A stretch of DNA of 27,759 nucleotides from JACPHD01 sp964526325 (GTDB taxonomy: Bacteria > Patescibacteriota > Patescibacteriia > Patescibacteriales > GWC2-42-12), in assembly GCA_964526325.1 (NCBI GenBank), contig CAZGKM010000018.1:1-27759 (forward strand), in the 5' to 3' direction. Position numbers and translations under genes: made by a program. The notes beneath the pieces are model-generated. The model ran no database searches. It saw only the letters and a list, made by a program, of their open reading frames with translations, and was not told where the DNA came from. This document shows, in pieces, positions 13,636 through 21,328 of the stretch (its first letter is position 1; each line of letters begins with the position of its first letter).

Positions 13636-14475
13636 ATGGAAAAAATAGCTTTGCCTCAAAAAGTAGATTTTATCAAAGGTTCCGGCGCGAACAATAAACT
13701 GGTTGTTATTGAGCCATGTTACCCCGGTTATGGCGCTACTATCGGCAATGCTTTAAGAAGGGTATTGTTATCTTCATTGCCCGGAGCCGCCGCTATCGGC
13801 GTAAAAATTAAAGGCGCTGACCATGAATTTATGGCTTTGCCTCATGTGAAAGAAGATGTTTTGGAACTTATTTTAAATTTAAAGAAACTGCGTCTAAAAG
13901 TTTTCAGCGATGAAACGGTGAAACTTGAGCTTGATGCCAGAGGAGAAAAAGAAGTCAAAGCTTCTGACATAAAAAAGAACAGCTTGGTTGAAATAGCTAG
14001 TCCTGATTTAGTTTTAGGCCACATCACCGATATGGCCGGGAGCTTGATAATGGAAATTTTCGTTTCCCAAGGCGCCGGTTATATTACGGTTGAAAGCCGC
14101 GAAAGCGCTAAAAATGAAATAGGCTATATTGAAATGGATTCTATTTTTTCTCCAGTTATGTCGGTCGGAGTAAATATTGAAAATGTCCGTATCGGTAAAA
14201 TGACTAACTGGGATAGATTGATTTTAGATTTAACCACCGATGGCACTATAACTCCGGAAGACGCCTTCCATAAATCCGTGGATATTTTAATAAATCAATT
14301 TAATGCTTTAGTGGAAAAAACCGGAGAAGAAGAGGCGGAAGAAGTAAAAGAAGTCAAAACAGAACCCGAAGAAATTAAAAAAACAAATGAAAAAAATGAC
14401 GGAAAGCCGGAAGAAGAAGAAAAAGAAAATGAAGATAAAAAAACTAAAAAAAGAGGCCGACCGAAAAAAAATTAA
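13636..14475 (+). CDS. rpoA: RNA polymerase alpha subunit without CTD, tail ending in AT-hook
   Basis: Alpha dimerises to start RNA polymerase assembly. The N-terminal domain is complete (residues 1 to about 228): GNALRRVLLSSLPG dimer helix, then VEIASPDLVLGHIT, YIEMDSIFSPVMSVGVNIENVRIG, WDRLILDLTTDGTITPEDAF. The family usually has about 315-330 residues with a C-terminal domain (two helix-hairpin-helix motifs) that binds UP elements and activators. Here that domain is absent: after residue 229 come about 40 Glu/Lys-rich residues and then KKRGRPKKN (271-279), a canonical AT-hook core (RGRP with flanking Lys). AT-hooks bind the minor groove of AT-rich DNA, the same kind of target the lost domain recognises. 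The stop is followed 20 bp later by rplQ, so no frameshifted CTD is hidden there. Functional replacement is inference. Confidence 0.96.
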   Translation: MEKIALPQKVDFIKGSGANNKLVVIEPCYPGYGATIGNALRRVLLSSLPGAAAIGVKIKGADHEFMALPHVKEDVLELILNLKKLRLKVFSDETVKLELDARGEKEVKASDIKKNSLVEIASPDLVLGHITDMAGSLIMEIFVSQGAGYITVESRESAKNEIGYIEMDSIFSPVMSVGVNIENVRIGKMTNWDRLILDLTTDGTITPEDAFHKSVDILINQFNALVEKTGEEEAEEVKEVKTEPEEIKKTNEKNDGKPEEEEKENEDKKTKKRGRPKKN

Positions 14476-14495
14476 ATCTCTAACGAATTTTTTAT

Positions 14496-14846
14496 ATGAG
14501 ACATAGAGTAAAAACAAAAAAATTGGACAGAAAAAAAGCGCCGAGAGAATCGATGTTAAAAAATTTAGCATCAAGCATTATTATTTATGAAAAAGTTAAA
14601 ACAACCGAAGCAAAAGCAAAAACGGTAAAACCTATGCTTGAAAAAATTATTACCGCATCTATAAAAAATGATTTAGCCAGCCGCCGTGAATTGATAAAAA
14701 TGCTGCCGCAAAAAATGGCGGTAAAAAAAGCCATGGAAATTCTAGCGGTTAAATACAAAGACAGGCGAGGCGGTTATTCAAGAATTATTAAACTAAATAA
14801 AAGAATCGGCGATAGCGCCAATATGGTGCAAATTGAATTAGTATAA
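14496..14846 (+). CDS. rplQ: 50S ribosomal protein bL17
   Basis: A 116-residue bL17 starting MRHRVKTKKLDRKKAPRESMLKNLASSII, with the family's closing segment (GGYSRIIKLNKRIGDSANMVQIELV). The length is normal for the short bacterial form. It follows rpoA by 20 bp, the standard order at the end of the alpha operon, and is followed 14 bp later by rplM. No Shine-Dalgarno. Confidence 0.97.
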   Translation: MRHRVKTKKLDRKKAPRESMLKNLASSIIIYEKVKTTEAKAKTVKPMLEKIITASIKNDLASRRELIKMLPQKMAVKKAMEILAVKYKDRRGGYSRIIKLNKRIGDSANMVQIELV

Positions 14847-14860
14847 ACTTTGAAAAACAT

Positions 14861-15199
14861 ATGGAAAGAAATGTTTACAAAATTGACGCTGAAGATAAAG
14901 CGGCCGGCAGACTGGCTACCCAAATAGCCATGATTTTACGCGGCAAAAACAAGGCTGAATATCTGCCTCATTTAGATATGGGCGGCATAGTCCAGGTTAT
15001 TAATATAGACAAGCTTAAATTCACCGGTAAAAAAATCGAACAAAAAAAATATTATAAATATTCCGGTTATCCCGGAGGTTTAAAAACCAAAAAAATAGCC
15101 GACTTGAATCCGGCAGATATTTTAAAAAGGGCAGTTAGAGACATGCTGCCGCCAACCAAGCATAGAGTAAATATGCTCAAAAGATTAATTATTAATTAA
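14861..15199 (+). CDS. rplM: 50S ribosomal protein uL13, short form
   Basis: An early-assembly 23S-binding protein. Family marks: DAEDKAAGRLATQIAMILRGKNK, the INIDKLKFTGKK strand and the KRAVRDMLPPTKHRVNMLKRL helix. At 112 residues it is about 30 shorter than the usual 142: the N-terminal leader before the first strand is trimmed, the middle is shortened, and the chain ends right after the LKRL segment, without the usual C-terminal tail. The frame is clean, so this is reduction, not a break. The rplM-rpsI pair is conserved in most bacteria; here it is fused to the alpha operon. Confidence 0.95.
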   Translation: MERNVYKIDAEDKAAGRLATQIAMILRGKNKAEYLPHLDMGGIVQVINIDKLKFTGKKIEQKKYYKYSGYPGGLKTKKIADLNPADILKRAVRDMLPPTKHRVNMLKRLIIN

Positions 15200-15211
15200 A
15201 ATTATTTTAAT

Positions 15212-15667
15212 ATGGCTGACACGGAAAAAAAATCAATTAAAGCGGAACCAATAAGCTCAGAAATAGCTAAATTCAAAGGAAAATATACAAGTGGCTTAGG
15301 CCGCCGAAAAACTTCAACCGCTCGGGTTAGAATTTATAAAGGCGATGAAGGCAATATTATTATTAACGGAGTTCAGGCCGCTAAATATTTTACGGAAGAA
15401 GAATTATTCTCAATTATCAACCAACCGCTAAAATTATCCGGACTGGCTAAAGATTTTAATATTTCTATTAATATTTCCGGCGGAGGTAAAAAAGGCCAGG
15501 CTGAAGCCGTTCGCCATGGCATCGCCCGCGCCCTGCTTGAGATCAATCCGGAATTAAGAGCTTCATTCAAAGTAAAAGGCTGGATAATGCGCGATGCCAG
15601 AAAGAAAGAAAGAAAGAAGCCGGGGCTTAAAAAAGCCCGCCGGGCGCCGCAATGGGCCAAGAGATAA
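15212..15667 (+). CDS. rpsI: 30S ribosomal protein uS9
   Basis: uS9 reaches the P site with its C-terminal tail. The core (KYTSGLGRRKTSTARVRIYKG, SGGGKKGQAEAVRHGIARAL, GWIMRDARKKERKKPGLKKARRAPQWAKR) is intact. The final WAKR replaces the common QFSKR but keeps the terminal Arg that contacts tRNA. At 151 residues it has about 22 extra N-terminal residues. It starts 12 bp after rplM, is the last gene of the operon, and is followed by a strong terminator. Confidence 0.97.
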   Translation: MADTEKKSIKAEPISSEIAKFKGKYTSGLGRRKTSTARVRIYKGDEGNIIINGVQAAKYFTEEELFSIINQPLKLSGLAKDFNISINISGGGKKGQAEAVRHGIARALLEINPELRASFKVKGWIMRDARKKERKKPGLKKARRAPQWAKR

Positions 15668-15695
15668 AAATTATTACGAATATAAATATTTTAAT

Positions 15696-15727
15696 AAAAC
15701 TCCGAAAACGTTCGGGGTTTTATTTTT
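15696..15727 (+). terminator. Intrinsic terminator of the ribosomal operon
   Basis: AAAACTCCGAA (15696-15706) pairs with TTCGGGGTTTT (15711-15721), 11 bp with one G-U, loop AACG, then ATTTTT. Ends the infA-rpsI operon. Confidence 0.9.
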
Positions 15728-15746
15728 AATTCAGATAAGTTATAAT
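15718..15746 (+). promoter_or_regulatory. Possible promoter of the glycan genes, near-leaderless
   Basis: A perfect TATAAT at 15741-15746; the -35 position 17 bp upstream (TTTTAT, 15718-15723, inside the terminator) is poor. The start site would be near 15753, only about 7 nt before the ATG at 15760. Confidence 0.4.
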
Positions 15747-15759
15747 ATACATATCATAT

Positions 15760-17211
15760 ATGTCTGAAAAAATTACTAATATTGCTAAAAATACTTCTTA
15801 TTTCACTTTGGCGCTAATCATGCAAAAAGTGATTTCTTTCGCTTACTTTATTATTTTGGCCAGGGCTATCGGACCGGAGGATTTGGGAAAATATTATTTT
15901 GCCATCTCTTTCACCTCGATTTTCGCTATTTTTATCGATATCGGGCAATCTAGCGTTTTAACGCGCGAAATCGCCAAAAGCCAAAACAGAGCCGGAGAAA
16001 TTTTCAGCGCGGTTTTTTTAATTAAACTGCCCTTAGCGGTTCTTTCGGTTGCAACTGTTTTTGGAATCATAAATTTTTTAGGCTACGCGGAAATTGCCAG
16101 GCAACTCGTTTATCTTTCTTCAATCTGCATGGTGCTTGATTCTTTTACTCTGACTTTTTTCGCAGTCAGCCGCGGTTTTCATAATTTAAAATATGAAAGC
16201 ATTTCCTCGATTATTTTTCAATTAATAGTTTTTATAATAATTATAATCGCTCTAAAGTTAAATTTAGGCCTTAGCTGGCTGATGCTGTCGTTAGTCGCGG
16301 CCAGTACTTTTAACTTTATTTATTCTTTTTATATTTTAAAAAGAAAATGGAAGTTAAAAATTAATTGGCGACCAAATATTATTTTAAGTAAAAGCATTTT
16401 AGCGATTTCCGCTCCTTTTGCCGTTTACGCGATTTTTCAGCGTGTTTACACCTATCTTGATACGGTGCTTTTATCTTTTTTTTCCGGCGATCAGCAGGTA
16501 GGCGTTTATCAAGTTCCTTTTAAATTAATTTTTGCTCTGCAATTTCTGCCTTTGGCTTTTATCGCTTCGCTTTTTCCGGCCATGAGCCATTATTGGCAGA
16601 ATAACCGCGAGCAGCTTTCTATAACATTTGAAAGGGCCATGAATTATTTGATAATTATTTCTTTGCCTATCGCCGGCGGCGGCTTAATTTTAGCCGATAA
16701 AATCGTCCTGCTTTTTAAAACCGGTTATAGCGGCGCGATTTTACCATTGCAGATTACCATGATTTCGCTGATTTTTATTTTTTTAAATTACTCCGTTGGC
16801 TCTCTTTTAAACGCTTGCGACCGGCAAAAAAGAAATACTGTCAACATGGGCATAGTCTTACTGACAAGCGTTCTCTTGAATTTTATTTTAATACCTAAAT
16901 TCGCGGCTATCGGCGCCAGCCTAACCGCGCTGACGACAAATATTTTAATGTTTTTTTTAGGCATGTCTATCGTGCCGAAAATTACTTCTTACGACTATCG
17001 TAAAATAATTAAAATTACTTTTAAAACTTTACTGGCCGTTTGCGCCATGAGTTTAGCGGCTCAATATCTTAAAAATCAAATTAATATTTTTCTGGTGATA
17101 ATTTTGTCCGGAATTCTTTATTTATTGGTTTTGTATGCGGTTAAAGGTTTTAAAAAAGAAGATGTGCTGAGTATCTTGCATTCTTTTTCCCGGAGTAAAA
17201 CAATAATTTAG
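15760..17211 (+). CDS. Wzx-type oligosaccharide flippase (MOP superfamily)
   Basis: A 483-residue, very hydrophobic protein with about 12-14 membrane segments in the polysaccharide-transporter pattern: an N-terminal amphipathic start (KNTSYFTLALIMQKVISFAYFI), then ARAIGPEDLGKYYFA, which is typical of Wzx flippases, and a mid-protein YTYLDTVLLSFFSGDQQVGVYQVPFK segment equivalent to the start of the second half. It would flip lipid-linked glycans across the membrane. Three genes for glycan work follow in the same direction with gaps of 12, -4 and 3 bp, so this is one operon that supplies surface polysaccharide. The substrate cannot be read from sequence. Confidence 0.9.
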   Translation: MSEKITNIAKNTSYFTLALIMQKVISFAYFIILARAIGPEDLGKYYFAISFTSIFAIFIDIGQSSVLTREIAKSQNRAGEIFSAVFLIKLPLAVLSVATVFGIINFLGYAEIARQLVYLSSICMVLDSFTLTFFAVSRGFHNLKYESISSIIFQLIVFIIIIIALKLNLGLSWLMLSLVAASTFNFIYSFYILKRKWKLKINWRPNIILSKSILAISAPFAVYAIFQRVYTYLDTVLLSFFSGDQQVGVYQVPFKLIFALQFLPLAFIASLFPAMSHYWQNNREQLSITFERAMNYLIIISLPIAGGGLILADKIVLLFKTGYSGAILPLQITMISLIFIFLNYSVGSLLNACDRQKRNTVNMGIVLLTSVLLNFILIPKFAAIGASLTALTTNILMFFLGMSIVPKITSYDYRKIIKITFKTLLAVCAMSLAAQYLKNQINIFLVIILSGILYLLVLYAVKGFKKEDVLSILHSFSRSKTII

Positions 17212-17223
17212 CAAGCTAGTTTT

Positions 17224-18339
17224 ATGAAAAAATTTTTATTATTTACTTTGGAATATCCGCCTTTCCACGGCGGCGTGGCCAATTATTACGGCCATCTGAT
17301 AAAATATTGGCCTGCTTCGGCCAAAAATGTTGCCGGAGAACCGGAAACCGTCGAGATTGATGTGCTTAATAATAATAGCAATAAACTTTTGAATACCGGT
17401 CTGCCCTTAGGCTGGCTTAAAGCGGCCGTTAAGCTATGGCGATATATCAAAACAAATAATATTACTTATGTTTTGGTCGGCCAGATTTTACCTTTAGGCA
17501 GCGCCGCTTATTTGGTTTCCAAAATAATTAAAATTAAATACGCGGTATTTCTTCACGGCCTGGATTTGTCTTTAGCCGCAAAATGGCCGAGAAAAAAATG
17601 GCTGGCCGAAAAAATATTAAAAAACTCCGATAAAATAATTTGCCTTAACAATTTCACGGCGGATTTAACAAAGCGATTTTTTCCGGGAAATACCGAAAAA
17701 ATTGTTATCGTCAACCCGGCCGTTGAGCCGGCGCCACGGCCCGCTAATGAACAAATTTCGGCTTTAAAAAAACAATATAATTTACACGATAAAATGGTTT
17801 TATTAAGCGTCGGCAGATTGGTTAAAAGAAAAGGGGTTGATATGGTAATTAAAGCCATGCCCAAAGTTTTAAAAAAAATACCTAATTTGGTATATATTAT
17901 TTTAGGCGATGGCGAAGAAAAAGAAAATTTAGAATTAGAAATAAAAAATTCAGAGCTCGACAAAAATATAAAAATAATTACTCAATCCTCGGATCAAGAG
18001 CGTGACAGCTGGTATAATTTATGCGATATTTTTATCATGGCCTCAAGAAATATAAAAGGTGATTTCGAGGGTTTCGGCATAGTATATTTGGAAGCCAATT
18101 TAGCCGGCAAGCCGGTTATAGCCGGCAGAAGCGGAGGAGTCGGCGACGCCGTAATAAACGATTTGAACGGCCTGCTGGTTGATCCGGAAGATACCGGCCA
18201 AATAGCTTCGGCTATAATTAAATTAGCCGAAAATCCGGACTTAAGGCAGAAACTGGGCGAACAAGGTAAAAATCGCGCGATAAAAGACTTTAATTGGCAA
18301 AAGCAAATTATTAAAATATTTAACTTTATAAATTTATGA
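17224..18339 (+). CDS. GT4-family glycosyltransferase
   Basis: 371 residues with the GT-B layout. N-terminal half: LFTLEYPPFHGGVANYYGHL, with the Gly-Gly acceptor-side loop. C-terminal half: LLSVGRLVKRKGVDMVIKAM (start of the donor domain), YIILGDGEE, and EGFGIVYLEANLAGKPVIAG, the E-x7-E signature of GT4 enzymes, then GGVGDAVINDLNGLLVDPED. These are retaining transferases that use nucleotide sugars; sugar and acceptor are unknown. It overlaps the next gene by 4 bp (ATGA), so the two are translationally coupled. Confidence 0.93.
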   Translation: MKKFLLFTLEYPPFHGGVANYYGHLIKYWPASAKNVAGEPETVEIDVLNNNSNKLLNTGLPLGWLKAAVKLWRYIKTNNITYVLVGQILPLGSAAYLVSKIIKIKYAVFLHGLDLSLAAKWPRKKWLAEKILKNSDKIICLNNFTADLTKRFFPGNTEKIVIVNPAVEPAPRPANEQISALKKQYNLHDKMVLLSVGRLVKRKGVDMVIKAMPKVLKKIPNLVYIILGDGEEKENLELEIKNSELDKNIKIITQSSDQERDSWYNLCDIFIMASRNIKGDFEGFGIVYLEANLAGKPVIAGRSGGVGDAVINDLNGLLVDPEDTGQIASAIIKLAENPDLRQKLGEQGKNRAIKDFNWQKQIIKIFNFINL

Positions 18340-19028
18340 TCAGCATTATTATACCGGTTTACAACCAAGCCAAGCATTTAGCTAATTGTTTGGCCAGCAT
18401 TAAAAAACAAACTTACGGTAATTATGAAATTATTATTATTGACGACGGTTCAACCGACAATATTATAAAAGTCATCACGGAATTTAAAAAATTTTTCGGC
18501 TTAAAATTAAATTACCATGAGCAGGAAAATAGGGGAGCGGCGGCGGCCAGAAATAAAGGCGCTAAATTAGCCGGCGGAGAATATATAATTTTCTGCGACG
18601 CTGACGTTATAATGAAGCCGATTATGCTTGAAACGATGCTGACGACCTTAAAAAATAACTTAAGCGCCAGCTACTGTTATTCGTCGTTTATCTGGGGCCA
18701 TAAAAAATTCAAATTATGGCCTTTTAACCCGGAAAAATTAAAAACCATGCCATATATCACCACAACCTCTCTTATCCGCCATAAAGATTTCCCGGGTTTT
18801 GACGAAACTTTAAAAAAATTTCAAGATTGGGATCTTTGGTTAACCATGCTGCGCAATGGCCATGCGGGAATTTGGGTTGACCAAATTCTTTTTGCAATCG
18901 CCACCCACGGCCGGCAGACTATGAGCGGTTGGCTGCCGTCGCTAGCTTATAAATTGCTACCATGGCTGCCGCGAGTTAAACAATATAATCAAGCCAAAGA
19001 AATAATTTTTAAAAAGCATAATTTATAA
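18336..19028 (+). CDS. GT2-family glycosyltransferase
   Basis: 230 residues of GT-A type: ISIIIPVYNQAKHLANCLASI, then IIIIDDGSTDN, NRGAAAARNKGAKLAGGEYIIFCDAD with the DxD metal site, and QDWDLWLTML as the later acidic motif. These are inverting enzymes that use nucleotide sugars. The fold is complete without a C-terminal membrane domain. It overlaps the upstream GT4 gene by 4 bp, and the ligase-like gene starts 3 bp after its stop. Confidence 0.93.
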   Translation: MISIIIPVYNQAKHLANCLASIKKQTYGNYEIIIIDDGSTDNIIKVITEFKKFFGLKLNYHEQENRGAAAARNKGAKLAGGEYIIFCDADVIMKPIMLETMLTTLKNNLSASYCYSSFIWGHKKFKLWPFNPEKLKTMPYITTTSLIRHKDFPGFDETLKKFQDWDLWLTMLRNGHAGIWVDQILFAIATHGRQTMSGWLPSLAYKLLPWLPRVKQYNQAKEIIFKKHNL

Positions 19029-19031
19029 ATT

Positions 19032-20609
19032 ATGTCCGATCTGCCAATCAATAAAAAAATTATTTATAACACGCTTAGTTTTATAATTTTAGCCGAAATA
19101 TTATCGTTTTTAGGCTACTATTATCCGGCGATTAATTTTTCAGCCTTTTTTACAATAATAGTATCAGCCATAGCCTTATCGTTATACCGGCTGGAATACG
19201 GCTTATATATATTGCTAACCGAACTCCTAGTCGGATCTTTCGGCTATTTATTTTATTTTGAAACCGGCGGCTTTAAAATTTCCATCCGCATAGCCTTATG
19301 GCTGATAATTATTTCCGCTTGGCTGGCTAAATCTATAATTAAATTAATAAAAATAAAAAAGTTGGAAGTGGAATTTTTGCGTTCGCCGTATTTATATTAT
19401 TTTTTAGTTTTATTTATTTTTGTTTCTTTAGGCGTAATAAACGGCTTTATAAACAATAATTCATTAAATAACATTTTTTTTGATTTTAACAATTGGTTGT
19501 ATTTTTTACTTATATTCCCTATATTTTCGCTTTTACGGTCTGATAATTTAAATATTATTAAACAGATATTCTTAACATCCATAGGCTGGCTTAGCGTAAA
19601 AACGATTATTATTGCTTATATTTTTTCTCATAATTTTAATTTTTTTATTTTAGACCTTTATCTTTGGGTGCGCCGCAGCGGAGTCGGAGAGATAACCCAA
19701 GTCGTTCCCGGCTTCAGCCGGATATTCATGCAATCTCATATTTTTGTCTTAATCGGTTTTTTTATTTTACTGTTTAAACTTGTCATCCCGGGCTCCCGCC
19801 CGCCTCGCGAGCAAATCGTTGCGGGCGCGGTGACCCGCCCCGCAAAATGCGGGGTGGATTCCGGCCTGCCTACCGGACAGGCAGGCTCGGCGGCCGGAAT
19901 GACAAAATATGTTTTGCTTCTGGTTTTATTCTTATCCACTATCATAATCAGCTTCTCGCGAAGCTTCTGGCTGGGGCTGGCGGCTGGCGGATTTTTCGTT
20001 TGGCTTATAATAATTTTTAAATTGAAAATTAAATTAAAGCAATTCTTTATTTTTAATTCGTTGGCTTTATCCGCGGTTGTTTTAAGCTTGGCTATAACTC
20101 TTTTAATCGTAAAATTTCCTTACCCGGCGCCGTCCGGAGGATTTGATGCCGCGAATTTATTAAGCGAAAGAGCGACGCAAATCGCCAATGAAGCCGGCGC
20201 TTCTTCAAGGTGGCAGCTTTTACCGCCGTTATGGCAAGAAATAAAATCCGCGCCCATTTTAGGCCAAGGCTTTGGCGCTACCGTAACTTATAAATCCAGC
20301 GATCCGCGGGTTTTAGCCGCAAATCCTAAAGGTGAATATACGACTTATGCTTTTGAATGGGGCTGGCTTGATGTCTGGCTAAAATTAGGAATCTTAGGCT
20401 TGTTGGCCTATTTAATTTTATTTGCTAAAATTATTTTTGACGGCCTTAAAATCGGCTCATATTTTTCATTATCCTTAGCCGCCGGATTAATAGTAATTTT
20501 GGCGGTTAACATCTTTAGCCCGTATGTTAATCATCCGCTTGGCATAGGCTATTTAATTATAGCCGCAGTAATAATGGGATATTTAAAATTAGAAAATAAT
20601 TTAACTTAG
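19032..20609 (+). CDS. O-antigen ligase/polymerase-like membrane protein with in-frame repeat
   Basis: 525 residues with about 11-12 membrane segments and the Wzy_C pattern: SFSRSFWLGLAAGGFFVWL, then a large outside loop (GQGFGATVTYKSSDPR, residues about 410-440) and closing membrane helices (YVNHPLGIGYLI). Such proteins ligate or polymerise lipid-linked glycans on the outer face of the membrane, which fits the flippase and transferases upstream. Residues about 250-291 are the translation of a 124-bp palindromic repeat (19781-19904) with GC content well above the rest; it adds a polar loop (GSRPPREQIV to SAAGMTK) between two membrane helices. The frame is kept, so the protein may still work. 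Ligase or polymerase cannot be told apart here. Confidence 0.85.
   Translation: MSDLPINKKIIYNTLSFIILAEILSFLGYYYPAINFSAFFTIIVSAIALSLYRLEYGLYILLTELLVGSFGYLFYFETGGFKISIRIALWLIIISAWLAKSIIKLIKIKKLEVEFLRSPYLYYFLVLFIFVSLGVINGFINNNSLNNIFFDFNNWLYFLLIFPIFSLLRSDNLNIIKQIFLTSIGWLSVKTIIIAYIFSHNFNFFILDLYLWVRRSGVGEITQVVPGFSRIFMQSHIFVLIGFFILLFKLVIPGSRPPREQIVAGAVTRPAKCGVDSGLPTGQAGSAAGMTKYVLLLVLFLSTIIISFSRSFWLGLAAGGFFVWLIIIFKLKIKLKQFFIFNSLALSAVVLSLAITLLIVKFPYPAPSGGFDAANLLSERATQIANEAGASSRWQLLPPLWQEIKSAPILGQGFGATVTYKSSDPRVLAANPKGEYTTYAFEWGWLDVWLKLGILGLLAYLILFAKIIFDGLKIGSYFSLSLAAGLIVILAVNIFSPYVNHPLGIGYLIIAAVIMGYLKLENNLT
19781..19904. repeat. 124-bp GC-rich palindromic element inside a coding frame
   Basis: Ends TGTCATCCCGG (19781-19791) and CCGGAATGACA (19894-19904) pair at 10 of 11. 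Inside are CCCCGCA (19838-19844) with TGCGGGG (19848-19854), and CCTGCCT (19865-19871) with AGGCAGG (19879-19885). The last module is a near copy of the 20-bp palindrome at 9069-9088, and the terminal TGTCAT/ATGACA is shared with the element at 9054-9179. No transposase is present. Confidence 0.85.
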
Positions 20610-20617
20610 AAATGCTC

Positions 20618-20646
20618 TTGCGCAATTTTTAAACTTCCTGTATATT
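20618..20646 (+). promoter_or_regulatory. Possible promoter of greA
   Basis: TTGCGC (20618-20623), 17 bp, TATATT (20641-20646). The -35 matches 3 of 6 and the -10 5 of 6. The start site would lie about 24 nt before the greA ATG. Confidence 0.45.
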
Positions 20647-20676
20647 GTAGATTATATAATTTAATTTTAAAAAATT

Positions 20677-21135
20677 ATGCCTGATCAAATTATCTCCCAA
20701 GAGGGCTATGATAAATTAAAAAAAGAACTTGACGAAAGAATCAATGTTAAAAGGTTAGAAATCGCCGGCCGGATTGAATCGGCTAAAGAATTGGGAGACT
20801 TAAGCGAAAATGCCGAATACGCCGAAGCTAAAGACGAGCAAGCTTTTAATGACGGACGAATCGGCGAGTTGATGGCTTTATTAAAAAACGTTACCATAGT
20901 GCAAAATAACGGCGATAAGCATAAAGTCGGCATGGGCTCAAAAGTAACCGCCTTAAGCGACGGCAAAACCAAAGAATTTACTATCGTAAGCTTTAATGAA
21001 GCTAACCCGGCTGAAGGTAAAATTTCCAATGAATCGCCTCTGGGGGTTGCTTTTCTCGGAAAAAAGAAGGGGGAAAAAATATCGGTCAATACGCCTCGGG
21101 GCAATATTATTTATGAAATTTTAGACGTTGAATAA
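20677..21135 (+). CDS. greA: Transcript cleavage factor GreA
   Basis: GreA enters the RNA polymerase secondary channel and triggers cleavage of backtracked RNA. The 152 residues have the expected two parts: an N-terminal coiled coil (about 1-75) with the tip GDLSENAEYAEAKDEQ, whose acidic residues hold the catalytic metal, and a C-terminal FKBP-like domain (GSKVTALSDGKTKEF through SVNTPRGNIIYEILDVE). Length and order are standard. It stands alone between a candidate promoter and a strong terminator. Confidence 0.97.
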   Translation: MPDQIISQEGYDKLKKELDERINVKRLEIAGRIESAKELGDLSENAEYAEAKDEQAFNDGRIGELMALLKNVTIVQNNGDKHKVGMGSKVTALSDGKTKEFTIVSFNEANPAEGKISNESPLGVAFLGKKKGEKISVNTPRGNIIYEILDVE

Positions 21136-21150
21136 ATATAAAAATATCTT

Positions 21151-21187
21151 AAAACAAGCTTTGCAAAAAGCTTGTTTTTTTATTTTT
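21151..21187 (+). terminator. Intrinsic terminator after greA
   Basis: AAAACAAGCTTT (21151-21162) pairs perfectly with AAAGCTTGTTTT (21167-21178), loop GCAA, followed by a long T-rich run to 21187. Confidence 0.92.
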
Positions 21188-21271
21188 TAACAATAGAAAA
21201 GTAAAAATAACGGTTTAATTAAGTATCGGCCAAAAAACAAATTACTTTATAAACAGCTAGACTGCCTTCTC

Positions 21272-21300
21272 TTTACTTTTAAGCTAAAAAAGGGTAAAAT
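21272..21300 (+). promoter_or_regulatory. Possible promoter of lysS
   Basis: TTTACT (21272-21277), 17 bp, TAAAAT (21295-21300): 4 of 6 and 5 of 6 matches. It lies 28 nt upstream of the ATG at 21329 and after the greA terminator. Confidence 0.5.
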
Positions 21301-21328
21301 ATCAACATTAATTTATAAATATATTCTT

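Noticed and set aside
15373..15660. Minus-strand ORFs across ribosomal genes (for example 95 residues over rpsI)
   Set aside because: They are anti-frame shadows of well-conserved ribosomal proteins.
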